The translations under genes were made by a program, and so were the position numbers. The notes beneath the pieces were generated by a model. The model worked only from the letters and a program-made list of their open reading frames with translations. It did not search any database and was not told where the DNA came from. From IMG/VR virus record IMGVR_UViG_3300031576_000110, positions 1-44,051 of that record: a DNA stretch of 44,051 bases, one strand, 5' to 3'. Shown here one piece after another: positions 29,636 through 37,800 of the stretch. The stretch comes from a virus. Each line of letters starts with the position of its first letter. Position 1 is the stretch's first letter.

Positions 29636-30219
29636 TATGTCCTACTTCCCGCCATCAATTCCAAAAGCTGCTTCTGGAATGTTCGGTCTTCAAGCCTCTC
29701 GGCCTCAAGCCGCTCAGTAATCTTGCGGTCTTTCTCTTCGTTCATAATCGCCCACTCCTGCGAGTGTCGGCGCGTCATATGCCGGGTTAGGTCGAAGAAG
29801 GTTTTTAGGTTCTCCTTCGGACAGATGGCCAAGCCCATTCCGTCCCAGCGCTCCCGCTCCGGGTCAGCCTTATGAAGCTTACACTTTACGGCACCCTTTG
29901 TGGGCCGGAAGCCGGGGTCGATAGTGGTAAAGAACCGAGTACCATCCTCCCTTGACTTGGAGAGAATTGCTGCCAGATTATTCTTATTAACAAGGGAAGG
30001 GTCGCCGGTCACCCGGTCGTATACGTACATATACCCTGCGCTGGTGACTTCTGTAGCCACAACCGGGAATGGCATGTCGGCGTTCGAGGAAGAGTTCACG
30101 ACACTGCCCCGGCCAAGAGTACCCGGTTCCCCAACGGAGCCGCCTGCGTTCATAACTGCTTCGATAATCGCAGCATCCTCTGCTGAGACCTCAACTACTG
30201 GTGTCTCTTTCTTAGTCAT
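29635..30219 (-). CDS. Hypothetical protein with a Cys/His zinc-finger-like segment
   Basis: 194 residues. An acidic N-terminus (ETPVVEVSAEDAAIIEAVMN) and a Gly-rich stretch precede KCKLH, then CPKENLKTFFDLTRHMTRRH (about residues 110-155), a C-x-x-H...C...H-x4-H arrangement that could bind zinc. It ends in a charged helix (ITERLEAERLEDRTFQKQLL). It lies among virion genes and shares one base with its neighbours on each side. Function unknown. Confidence 0.6.
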   Translation of the reverse strand: MTKKETPVVEVSAEDAAIIEAVMNAGGSVGEPGTLGRGSVVNSSSNADMPFPVVATEVTSAGYMYVYDRVTGDPSLVNKNNLAAILSKSREDGTRFFTTIDPGFRPTKGAVKCKLHKADPERERWDGMGLAICPKENLKTFFDLTRHMTRRHSQEWAIMNEEKDRKITERLEAERLEDRTFQKQLLELMAGSRT

Positions 30220-30656
30220 TAATTACCTCCAAAGATTATTTTGCCGCGACGTTGCCATTGCTTCTGTTCCTGTTGGTCAAAGTAGCGTTCCCATAGATTG
30301 CTGTCCTCACCCCGGGGAACGAAGATATTCTGTTCCTCGGGTCTCCCGCGAAGGTGGTCAGCAATGTCAAGAAGTTCCCCGACTGTATGCACCCAAAGTC
30401 CGAGCACCTGAAATTCCATCGCCGTGTGTTCACTACGAGGGCCAAGGTCTCGGCGGAACTCGGTCAGTTCATCGCCACGATTCACGAGAATGATTTGGTA
30501 TCTATGTCGGGCCTTGTTGTCGGGAGTAAGAAAGTTCTTCTCCGACAGAAGGTACGCCTTCTCATCGACGTGTACGAAGTCCGTGCCTCTGGCGGGTTTT
30601 ACGTCCGAGGAAACGCGGCCTCCCCGAACGCTCTCGTTCTTTAATGTGCTCATCAA
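30219..30656 (-). CDS. Hypothetical protein
   Basis: 145 residues, starting with two Met codons (MMSTLKNESVRGG). The region DKARHRYQIILVNRGDELTE looks structured and is followed by LWVHTVGELLDIADHLRGRP. It ends charged and Gln-rich. It is in the virion gene string and overlaps the 60-codon frame upstream by 95 bases. No family recognised. Confidence 0.6.
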   Translation of the reverse strand: MMSTLKNESVRGGRVSSDVKPARGTDFVHVDEKAYLLSEKNFLTPDNKARHRYQIILVNRGDELTEFRRDLGPRSEHTAMEFQVLGLWVHTVGELLDIADHLRGRPEEQNIFVPRGEDSNLWERYFDQQEQKQWQRRGKIIFGGN

Positions 30657-30744
30657 TTATTGTCCGGGCTCTAGTGAGGGAATCCTCGGCTTCGTGGACA
30701 AGCTTCTCTCTCGCTTGCTCCTCACGGGTTGGACTACGTAGCAC
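30562..30744 (-). CDS. 60-residue charged helical protein (candidate)
   Basis: GTG 30744 overlaps the stop of the upstream gene. The first 37 residues are a charged helix (TREEQAREKLVHEAEDSLTR), and the end is very basic (RFLGRKTRQRHGLRTRR). The 3' half overlaps the next gene by 95 bases in another frame. The coherent helix argues for it; the overlap argues against it. Confidence 0.4.
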   Translation of the reverse strand: MLRSPTREEQAREKLVHEAEDSLTRARTIIDEHIKERERSGRPRFLGRKTRQRHGLRTRR

Positions 30745-31189
30745 TCTTGAAGACCATGAAGTTTAAGACTATAGCCTCTGATAAGGAGCCCGCTGATAAG
30801 TTTGAAACTGTGATATCACAAGTGCCTGCAGCGGTTGCTGTACACTGGGACATATACGCACCAGAAGTACCGGCTGATGCGTGATGTACAAAAACAACGT
30901 CGTTCGCAGCGACTGCGCTATTAGTTAATACAAATGTCACTTCTACCCCAGCAAGGAGAGCAGCACCGTTCATAGTAATAGACCCACTTGTTGCATTCAG
31001 CGTTGCTCCGGTAGACTTGCTAGTTGCCTGTGTGACTGTGCCCCGACCGGGAAGTGTCATTGCTTGGGTTGCTGAGCCCCCGCCTGCCCCGTCATCAGTC
31101 GCATTCCATCGGGCGACTTCGACATCGTTTACCCAAAGACCCATCTGACTATTAATTGTGTCGTAGATGAGTCCTCTAAGTTTTGCCAT
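30734..31189 (-). CDS. Small beta-rich capsid-decoration-like protein
   Basis: 151 residues. It starts MAKLRGLIYDTINSQMGLWV and has alternating strands (GSITMNGAALLAGVEVTFVL, ITVSNLSAGSLSEAIVLNFM). Gly/Ala/Thr-rich composition and position after the capsid genes fit a head-decoration or short-fibre protein. A 117-base gap precedes it, containing an imperfect GGGG...CCCC hairpin (about 31261-31284) that may reduce read-through. Function inferred from context. Confidence 0.55.
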   Translation of the reverse strand: MAKLRGLIYDTINSQMGLWVNDVEVARWNATDDGAGGGSATQAMTLPGRGTVTQATSKSTGATLNATSGSITMNGAALLAGVEVTFVLTNSAVAANDVVFVHHASAGTSGAYMSQCTATAAGTCDITVSNLSAGSLSEAIVLNFMVFKSAT

Positions 31190-31306
31190 ATTATTTTCCT
31201 TCTCCCACTAAAACGTAGGTAAGACACGGAGGAAGATTGAGGGCCCTTCCCCAAAGCCTGTCAGGGGTGTTTCGAGGCACAGCCCCACAAGCCTTGCTAT
31301 TCTATT

Positions 31307-32020
31307 TTATCCGCCGCGACTCTTCCATGCGTAGAAGTAGTCTACTGTAGTCTCATGAGCAAACGCCCCGTGATTTTCGTGACCAATGTACGGCGTCAGA
31401 ACTGCATCACGGTCAATGTTTGTCGTGAATCTCTTTTGGTAACTCCGGCCCAGGTTGTCTACAATTGTAAACTCAGCAACAGCGGGGTTTCCTGCGCCCT
31501 GGTCATACAGAACGACACGATAGGTCGCAAATGTATCGGCAATAGGTGCAACGCCGGTGAAACGAAGGTTTGCAATTGCCTCCGGAGTATCATTGTCATC
31601 ATCGACCCAGAAGGCATGCCAATCGTCGTTGGTTGCATCCGTATCGAAGAGGAGCCCTGCGGCAGTAGTGGCAGTCGTTGTGAAAGTTGTACCCGAAAGG
31701 GTCATAGGGATAAGGTCGGTCTCTGATGTGGCATCAGTGAAGCCGATGAATAGGCCTACTGTAGTAATCACATCGAGGTTCGCTCTCATTTCCACCCCAA
31801 GAATTCCGTCCTGCACACGCCAATTAAGGTTTCCGGACAACTGGGCTGCATCGCCATCAGTAGCATCTGTATCAAGCTGAACAGTTCCGTCCTGTTCAAC
31901 ACCAGTAATTGCGACAGTACCTCCGGCGGATACTGTGCTTACGTAAAGGTCGCCGTTAAGGGTATCCCCAAGGAAGTCATCGAAAATTTCGACCATTCCA
32001 CGAGGTGTATCTGCGGGCAT
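31307..32020 (-). CDS. Beta-sandwich (lectin-like) head protein
   Basis: 237 residues. EIFDDFLGDTLNGDLYVSTV then GILGVEMRANLDVITTVGLF and DDWHAFWVDDDNDTPE have the rhythm of a concanavalin-like jelly roll. It is the first larger gene after the major capsid protein, the usual place for a decoration protein. Acidic throughout. I infer a capsid-surface protein that may bind sugars; no binding residues can be named. Confidence 0.6.
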   Translation of the reverse strand: MPADTPRGMVEIFDDFLGDTLNGDLYVSTVSAGGTVAITGVEQDGTVQLDTDATDGDAAQLSGNLNWRVQDGILGVEMRANLDVITTVGLFIGFTDATSETDLIPMTLSGTTFTTTATTAAGLLFDTDATNDDWHAFWVDDDNDTPEAIANLRFTGVAPIADTFATYRVVLYDQGAGNPAVAEFTIVDNLGRSYQKRFTTNIDRDAVLTPYIGHENHGAFAHETTVDYFYAWKSRGG

Positions 32021-32081
32021 TTCTATTTTCTCCTATCTGGCATCTTCGTTGCCAGTTAATCTGATTGTTTGATAGGTTTGT

Positions 32082-32255
32082 TTAATCGCCGCGACGTGTA
32101 CCAACACCTCGCCGCCCGAATCGTTTCCGAGGCGCACGAGAAGTTGAACTAGCCGCTGTTTTAGGCCCCCGGCTAGTCGAACTAGCACGAGGGGTCGGGG
32201 TAGGAGTCGGCTTTCTCCGCTTTCTCCCATAGGCTTCCGGCTTCCCAATAGGCAT
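32082..32255 (-). CDS. 57-residue highly basic peptide next to the major capsid gene
   Basis: ATG 32255 is 11 bases after the capsid stop, with AAGAGG upstream. MPIGKPEAYGRKRRKPTPTP continues through a Ser/Thr repeat (ASSTSR twice) to RAPRKRFGRRGVGTRRGD. About 30% is Arg/Lys, with no acidic cluster. A second frame (TTG 32248 to 32033, 71 residues) overlaps it; I prefer this one for its ATG and ribosome-binding site. It could be an internal DNA-condensing or capsid-lining peptide, by composition only. Confidence 0.5.
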   Translation of the reverse strand: MPIGKPEAYGRKRRKPTPTPTPRASSTSRGPKTAASSTSRAPRKRFGRRGVGTRRGD

Positions 32256-32266
32256 CTAACTGCCTC

Positions 32267-33145
32267 TTATGAAGTCGGAGCCGTAACATCGCTGAAGATT
32301 TCGTACAGCCAGTTACCACTAGAACGTTCGCCGTAAGCGTACTCATCATAGATGATAAGCTCATCAGCGCCGCCACCAAGCTTCTCGTTCCTTAGAGGAA
32401 CCGTGCGGGGAGCACGACCTTGCACGAGGACGATAGCTTCCTTCGCGAAGACACCACCCTTAGCGTCATCATTAGCATCAGTTGAGATGTTATTGTCCTC
32501 AAAGAGCATAGCGCCATTGATTGCGCCTCGGAAGCCCTCTCGGTAAACACGAGCCGTCTCGCCTTCCGGAATAGTGTATGTGCCGACGCCAGCCGTAACT
32601 TCGTCGTACAGGTCTTTCATCTGGAAAGCGTGAAGAACTCCGTAGAACGGAGGGTTACTCGGCTCATTTCCACCACCGAACCGCACACGGGAAGCCGCAG
32701 CAGCAACGTGGCCGGAAGTTAGAGTCGAACCAGCGCCAGGAAGGGAAGTCGTAGCACCGTCCAACATGACGAGGCCATCTTCATCCTTCTTGCGCTCAAT
32801 TGCATTCTGGGCCAGCGGCCCAATCTTGCCAAGAGCATTCTTGGAGATACGAGTCTTGACTCTATCCGTAACCACCGTGTGAATAGCTGTGACAGTCGGA
32901 GTGACTGTAAACAAGCTATCAGATAGCAACTGCGGATTGTCGAGGTTCGTAGTCTCAGTAATTCCCTGAGCAGTCAAGGCCGCAAAGCTAACCTCACGCC
33001 ATGAGAGCCCCTCACCCTCGTCAAGCTTTTCGGGCGAGACAAGCCGCTGCATAACGCCCTCGTACTCTCGTACGATACGTGCTCCTGCAACAATTGTCGG
33101 TAGGGAATCGACTAATGCTCCGGTTGTAGTTTGACCAGAAGCCAT
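32267..33145 (-). CDS. Major capsid protein (HK97-like fold)
   Basis: 292 residues following the scaffold gene. The N-terminal arm (TGALVDSLPTIVAGARIVRE), LSWREVSFAALTAQGITETT, then TVVTDRVKTRISKNALGKIG and a C-terminal DELIIYDEYAYGERS are arranged as in HK97-fold capsid proteins of short-tailed and environmental phages. The size is normal. There is no cleaved delta domain or fused protease, and scaffold is separate. Assignment rests on position and composition as well as sequence. Confidence 0.85.
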   Translation of the reverse strand: MASGQTTTGALVDSLPTIVAGARIVREYEGVMQRLVSPEKLDEGEGLSWREVSFAALTAQGITETTNLDNPQLLSDSLFTVTPTVTAIHTVVTDRVKTRISKNALGKIGPLAQNAIERKKDEDGLVMLDGATTSLPGAGSTLTSGHVAAAASRVRFGGGNEPSNPPFYGVLHAFQMKDLYDEVTAGVGTYTIPEGETARVYREGFRGAINGAMLFEDNNISTDANDDAKGGVFAKEAIVLVQGRAPRTVPLRNEKLGGGADELIIYDEYAYGERSSGNWLYEIFSDVTAPTS

Positions 33146-33159
33146 TTTCTTTACCTCAA

Positions 33160-33951
33160 TTAAATCTTAATGCCCTTCTTAGCGAGCATCTTACGTACTT
33201 CATCAGGCGGCAGGTCAATGTCCCCGCGTCCGTATTTGTCAAGAAGTTCCTCATCACTGCCACGCGGCAGGGACGACACGCCTCTTGACTGTTCAACACC
33301 CGGAACAGGGGCATTGCCCTTGTCCGAGTCCTCGGAGCGCTTGGTCAGACCATACTCCTGTAGGGTTGCTGCTAGCTCCTCGGAGAAAGCCTTGCGGGTC
33401 TCTTCAGTAGCCTTCTTAACTTCTGCATCTCGTGCAGCCGCACTTAGTGCATCCACAAAATCTACCACTGTCCCCTTCTTCTCCGTTATTGAAGCTGCAA
33501 TTTCTTTAATGGTGTCTTCCCCGAGCGCCTTAAACGCTGGCCTCTCTACAATCATATCTTCGATTGTACCGCTCACCATACTAGCGGCCTCTTGAAGCTG
33601 GCGGGCTTGCCGCCTCTGCTCCACGGTTCTCTGGCCAATCTCAGTGAAGTCCTCGGACTCTTCAAGAGTCGCGAACTCTGCCTCTTCGGCCTCCCTGCGC
33701 TTCTGGTTAGCGTAGTCTTGCGACCGTTGCCTATACGTGCGCTCGATGCGGGCTGCTTCTTTGTCCTTTAGGGACTGCAGCCTCTTCTCGAAACCGGGGA
33801 GTGTGGCTAGCTTATCCTCAGGTATCTTTGCGATAAGCGCCTCGAACTGCTCCGTTGTGAGGTTTTCGGGATTGAATCCCGCGTCGGTCTCTGGGGTTCC
33901 CACTTGCTCGCCGGTGGACTCCACTTTGGAAGTTACCTGCTCGTCGGGCAT
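33160..33951 (-). CDS. Capsid scaffolding protein
   Basis: 263 residues, acidic N-terminus (MPDEQVTSKVESTGEQVGTP), then long charged helices (LQSLKDKEAARIERTYRQRS; RREAEEAEFATLEESEDFTE) and a C-terminal PPDEVRKMLAKKGIKI. This is the standard scaffold layout directly upstream of the capsid gene. AGGAGG precedes ATG 33951. Two promoters and a hairpin lie just upstream. Confidence 0.85.
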   Translation of the reverse strand: MPDEQVTSKVESTGEQVGTPETDAGFNPENLTTEQFEALIAKIPEDKLATLPGFEKRLQSLKDKEAARIERTYRQRSQDYANQKRREAEEAEFATLEESEDFTEIGQRTVEQRRQARQLQEAASMVSGTIEDMIVERPAFKALGEDTIKEIAASITEKKGTVVDFVDALSAAARDAEVKKATEETRKAFSEELAATLQEYGLTKRSEDSDKGNAPVPGVEQSRGVSSLPRGSDEELLDKYGRGDIDLPPDEVRKMLAKKGIKI

Positions 33952-33972
33952 TGAAGCCTCCTAAACACGAAA

Positions 33973-33991
33973 AGCACCGACTCGCGGTGCT
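33973..33991 (-). terminator. Hairpin in the scaffold leader (possible attenuator)
   Basis: AGCACCG/CGGTGCT perfect 7-bp stem, 5-base loop, followed on the minus strand by TTTTCG. It sits between promoter 34017-34045 and the scaffold start, so it would lie in the 5' leader and could limit or protect the transcript. Confidence 0.5.
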
Positions 33992-34016
33992 CTCCTTTAA
34001 TTTGACCTTTTCCTAT

Positions 34017-34045
34017 ATTATAACACACTTGGAGAAGTTTGTCAA
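34017..34045 (-). promoter_or_regulatory. Leftward promoter of the scaffold/capsid genes (perfect consensus)
   Basis: Minus strand TTGACA (34045-34040), 17-base spacer, TATAAT (34022-34017), extended -10 TGT. Predicted start near 34010. Confidence 0.92.
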
Positions 34046-34098
34046 CCCCTTGTGTGAGGGAGTTTTATGTACTCCGAGGACGTTGTTCTTACAATCTT

Positions 34099-34127
34099 AT
34101 TGTATCATATTTTGAAGCATTTGTCAA
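34099..34127 (-). promoter_or_regulatory. Second leftward promoter upstream of the scaffold
   Basis: Minus strand TTGACA (34127-34122), 17-base spacer, TACAAT (34104-34099), extended -10 TGA. It is 82 bp upstream of the promoter at 34017. Its leader contains CCTCGGAGTA as in the leader of promoter 24083, but no gene starts there. Confidence 0.88.
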
Positions 34128-34816
34128 GAGAAGAAGGGACTGTTACTAAGATATTCGATTTCCTGCGGAAGAAACTTCCCAGATGAGCCAAAGAACCACC
34201 AGCCTGCCATTGGACTAAGCCACGCTTCCGGCCCATACTCATCTTCTGTCGGGTGCTGTACACCTATACAGTGCATCATCTCATGAAGGAGAGCACCTCG
34301 CATCTTGTTCTCAAGTCGTAGACCGCTACCATCTATAAGCTCTAGCCCCGCCACATTCCCGCGTATTAGTTCCATAGCCCAGGCACTCGGGCCACCAGTA
34401 ACCCCCGGCCCCCACGGTTCAAGAGCATTGTCTGGGGCAGGCGAGCAACTCCACGAAGAACGACCAGCCATATTTGCAAGGGTACGGACTTCTCCGGTTG
34501 CAAAGAGAACATAGAGCCGCTTATGGTTGCAGAACTCTATGCGTTGCCCCGTTGAGTCGTAGTACGCCTTTTGGAGAAGATGGTCTCGGAAGTCGTAGTA
34601 GAAGTTAGGACGTGCATAGTATTCCTCAGCCGGCAACGGAAGGTTGATTACTTTCGCGGGGAGAAGCCGAAATGTCTTGCCGACTTGACTAAGGCACCAG
34701 TCCTGTAGTACAGACAGTGTGCGGTCTGTGCCAGTACGATAGTGAGAGTCATAAGGCCAATTCTTAGTAATGCCCACAAGGGGCACAATAGCGAGGGGAT
34801 TCTTCTGCCAGTGCAA
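34124..34816 (-). CDS. Metzincin-type zinc metalloprotease in the virion block
   Basis: 230 residues without signal peptide or lipobox. The active-site motif HEMMHCIGVQHP (about residues 177-188) is the HExxHxxGxxH of metzincins, and a Met in SPMAG could be the Met-turn. The N-terminal 150 residues contain many aromatics (NFYYDFRDHLLQKAYYDSTG). TTG 34816 follows AGGAGG at five bases. It has its own promoter and lies between the large internal protein and the scaffold, so it may be a virion-carried or maturation protease. It is not similar to the protease at 18180 outside the motif. Confidence 0.78.
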   Translation of the reverse strand: MHWQKNPLAIVPLVGITKNWPYDSHYRTGTDRTLSVLQDWCLSQVGKTFRLLPAKVINLPLPAEEYYARPNFYYDFRDHLLQKAYYDSTGQRIEFCNHKRLYVLFATGEVRTLANMAGRSSWSCSPAPDNALEPWGPGVTGGPSAWAMELIRGNVAGLELIDGSGLRLENKMRGALLHEMMHCIGVQHPTEDEYGPEAWLSPMAGWWFFGSSGKFLPQEIEYLSNSPFFS

Positions 34817-34845
34817 TATAACCTCCTATAGATATAACTATAGTA

Positions 34846-34874
34846 ATTATACTACATTGAGTTCAGAATGTCAA
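34846..34874 (-). promoter_or_regulatory. Leftward promoter of the metalloprotease gene
   Basis: Minus strand TTGACA (34874-34869), 17-base spacer, TATAAT (34851-34846). Unlike most sites here it lacks TGN before the -10. The -35 overlaps the end of the 1,527-residue gene. Confidence 0.88.
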
Positions 34875-37800
34875 GGCTTACTCCGGGCGGTACGGAACCC
34901 ATGCATTTCTTGCCAAATCTCCTTGTCCTCGTCGCTGAGGCCACGCCAAGTGAAGGGATAGAACACAGCTAGGTCGGGATTCTCCATAACTAGCTCGTCC
35001 TTCTTGGTATTCAAGACTTGTTTACCGATTGTCTTGAAGGTGGAGACGAAGGCCGTGGCTGCAATCTTCTGGTCGGCAACCCCTGCTGTAAGAATATATT
35101 TTAGTATCTCTTGCCGGTCAATGCTCACACCACTCGCAGCTATGATGTCCCGGACTTGACTGGCCACGTCGAGTAGCTGGTCAACCTCGACGCTCTCGGC
35201 CTGTGTCAAGCCATTATACTTAGGCTCGTCAAACCACGTTCGTAGATGCTTCTCCACGTCCCGGCGACGTAGTTCAAGGGCTACCACTTTCGAGTCTCCA
35301 TAGAAGTTAGCTGGATTCTCCACGGCCTTACGTGCAGCAGGGGTCATTTGCTTCTTGATGGCGTCGATTTCCTTCTGTCGGGCATCCCAGTCTACGTTGG
35401 TCGTCCCATCTTCGAGGGTCGTAATGTAGTTCGTGGGGTCGAGCGCTTCATAGAAATCATCGGTAAGCTGGTCATCCTTGAGTTCGGGTTCGTCCCGGTC
35501 ATCGAAAGTGAGACCAAGGCTGTTCGCTGCTTCATCCTTCTGGCCTCGGGCGAAATTTTTCACTGTCTTGCCCTGTTCAAGGTACACAGCAGCGCCGCCC
35601 GGTACACCGTAGTTAATAGAATTAGCTAGCTCTGCCAACTGGGTATCCCGGTCGTTGTTAATTTTCTCAGTGGAGTCCCGTAGCTTCTGGGAAGGACTAC
35701 CTCGGTCTCGCTGATTCTGTTCGTAGGATTCCCACGAACCACGGATATCGTCGTCTATCCGCTTGAGTTCATCTAGCTCTACCTTAGATATATCCTCGAA
35801 CTTGCGCCCCGTCTGCCGCTCAACAGTCTCTTGAAAGATTTGCCATTTACTGACAGGGAACTCTCTAAGACCAAGGCCACTGGCAATCGCGGCTTCCGGG
35901 CCGCTTTCGATGAGAGACTGGATGGCAAATGGCGTCATCCGAGTGCTTAGATACTTAAGGAAGTCGTCAGGATGCTCGAACGGGTCGGGCACTTTCTCTC
36001 CTGTGAATGTCTGTTTAGAGACTATATCCCAGAGAAGGGATACGGCGGGGGAGGAACGTCCTCGGGCAAACTTGGCGAAGGTGTTCGCAATATCCAATCC
36101 AAGCGCGTCAGGGGTCTTACCCTGCTCTATGCCCCTAGCCGTGGTTTTACCAACGTTACCAATCAGCCTGAGAAAGCCTGTGAGAGGCCCGCCGAGTCCG
36201 ACATTGAGGCCACTGACCCGAACTGTCATGAAGCGGGTAGAACTTGGGTCAAAGTTGGGCTTCTGGCCTAGTGCGTAGGCAGTCAGGGCATATGTTCCCA
36301 CCGCACCCGCAACGAAGGTGCCGAGTGTTCTACGGGCTAGGTTACCCCGGATACCGCCACGGAAAGCGTCCCCGATAAGCTGAATCTCGGCCCAGTAGTA
36401 CCGACCAGCGAAGGGGAGGGTGTCAGCAGCCAGCTTGGTGCGCTGTCCTATCTGTGCCGTCTGTAGGTTGGATAGTCGGCCAGTAGCTTCAGAGATAACT
36501 CGCGCCACGCTCTCAGATACATCCTCTCCGGGTTTGGCCTTGAGACCAAATGGGGAGAACAGTCGTGCTCGTACCCTCTCTAGTTTAGAACCGCCCGCCT
36601 TGAGGAGACCCGTCTCGGCCTTAAAGCTTTCAATAGACAGCACATTCAGAGCACGGTTCCATGCTTCTTGGCCAAGTGTAAAGGGCTTGAGCACTAATCT
36701 GCCGACCGGATTCCGCTCAATAGCATGGAAAAGATTACCAGAGAAGGCAAAGTCCGTCTTATGGAATGCCCCCTTTGCAGCTATCCACTCACTAATAAGG
36801 TCATTATTCCTCACAACCCAGCCATCATAGACCTGTGGGTCGAATAAGGAGAGAATAGAGATACCTGTAGACTTGAACCCTGCGATGGGATGCAGCATGG
36901 ACATTTTGAGGGACTGTAGCCCCTGATAGGAGGCGTCTAGTGAGGCCCAGATAGGCCGGAACAGCCCGTTGATTGCTTTAGCAATATTGGCACTATCGGT
37001 GACTACGCCCATCTTCGGAGGCTGGAACCCTCTGCGGATAAGGTCACGATGCTCAGCCTTGAACACACGGCCTGTGAGTCCCAAGTCCTCTGGGCCGAAT
37101 ACTGCCTCACCCCGTCCGGGCACACGGCTCCGACGCACGGCAGTTTGGAGTGCTTTCTTGGCAGCACTCAGCGCCGCCCGCTGCTTAGTAACAATGGGCT
37201 TCTGGCCTGCGATGGCCTCTTGCAGCCGTCCAATTTCTCCCTGCCACTTCTGTACAGTCTCGGGTCGGCGGACTGCCGCTTTGCGGCCATAGGCACGGCG
37301 TAGTTCGGCCCGCATATCGGACAGGACTTTGGAGGAAGAATTGAGCGTATCTTGAGCAGTAGTGATAGCATTATCGAACTTTGCCGAGGTTCGCTGTGTG
37401 GCAGTCTCACCCAGCAGGGATAGACGCCGATTCCGCTTAGCGTAGGCGATAGCCGTTCCCATGTTCTTGACAAAGTATTCTATCGTTGTAGCTGGGTTGG
37501 CGTATTTTACATTATTCTTTGTTGCATCCTCTGCCAACTCGTAGTAGCGGTCAAAAGAGAACGACTGTTTAGTGCCCCGTCGAGGGCCACGGAGAACAAG
37601 CTCTCCCCCGATTTCCTCGGCTACTCGGGGTATGTAATACTGCCCCTTCTTGTGCGTAGCCCGGAATATCTTGCGGAATTTCTTGAGGAGAGGGACACCA
37701 GCTTTGATTCCTTCGTCTACCCACTCCTCCACGAAGCGGCCATAGGAATGTGTAGCTAATCGCTGAGCATCGTCCACCCAGTCGTAGGCGTCGGGGTCGG

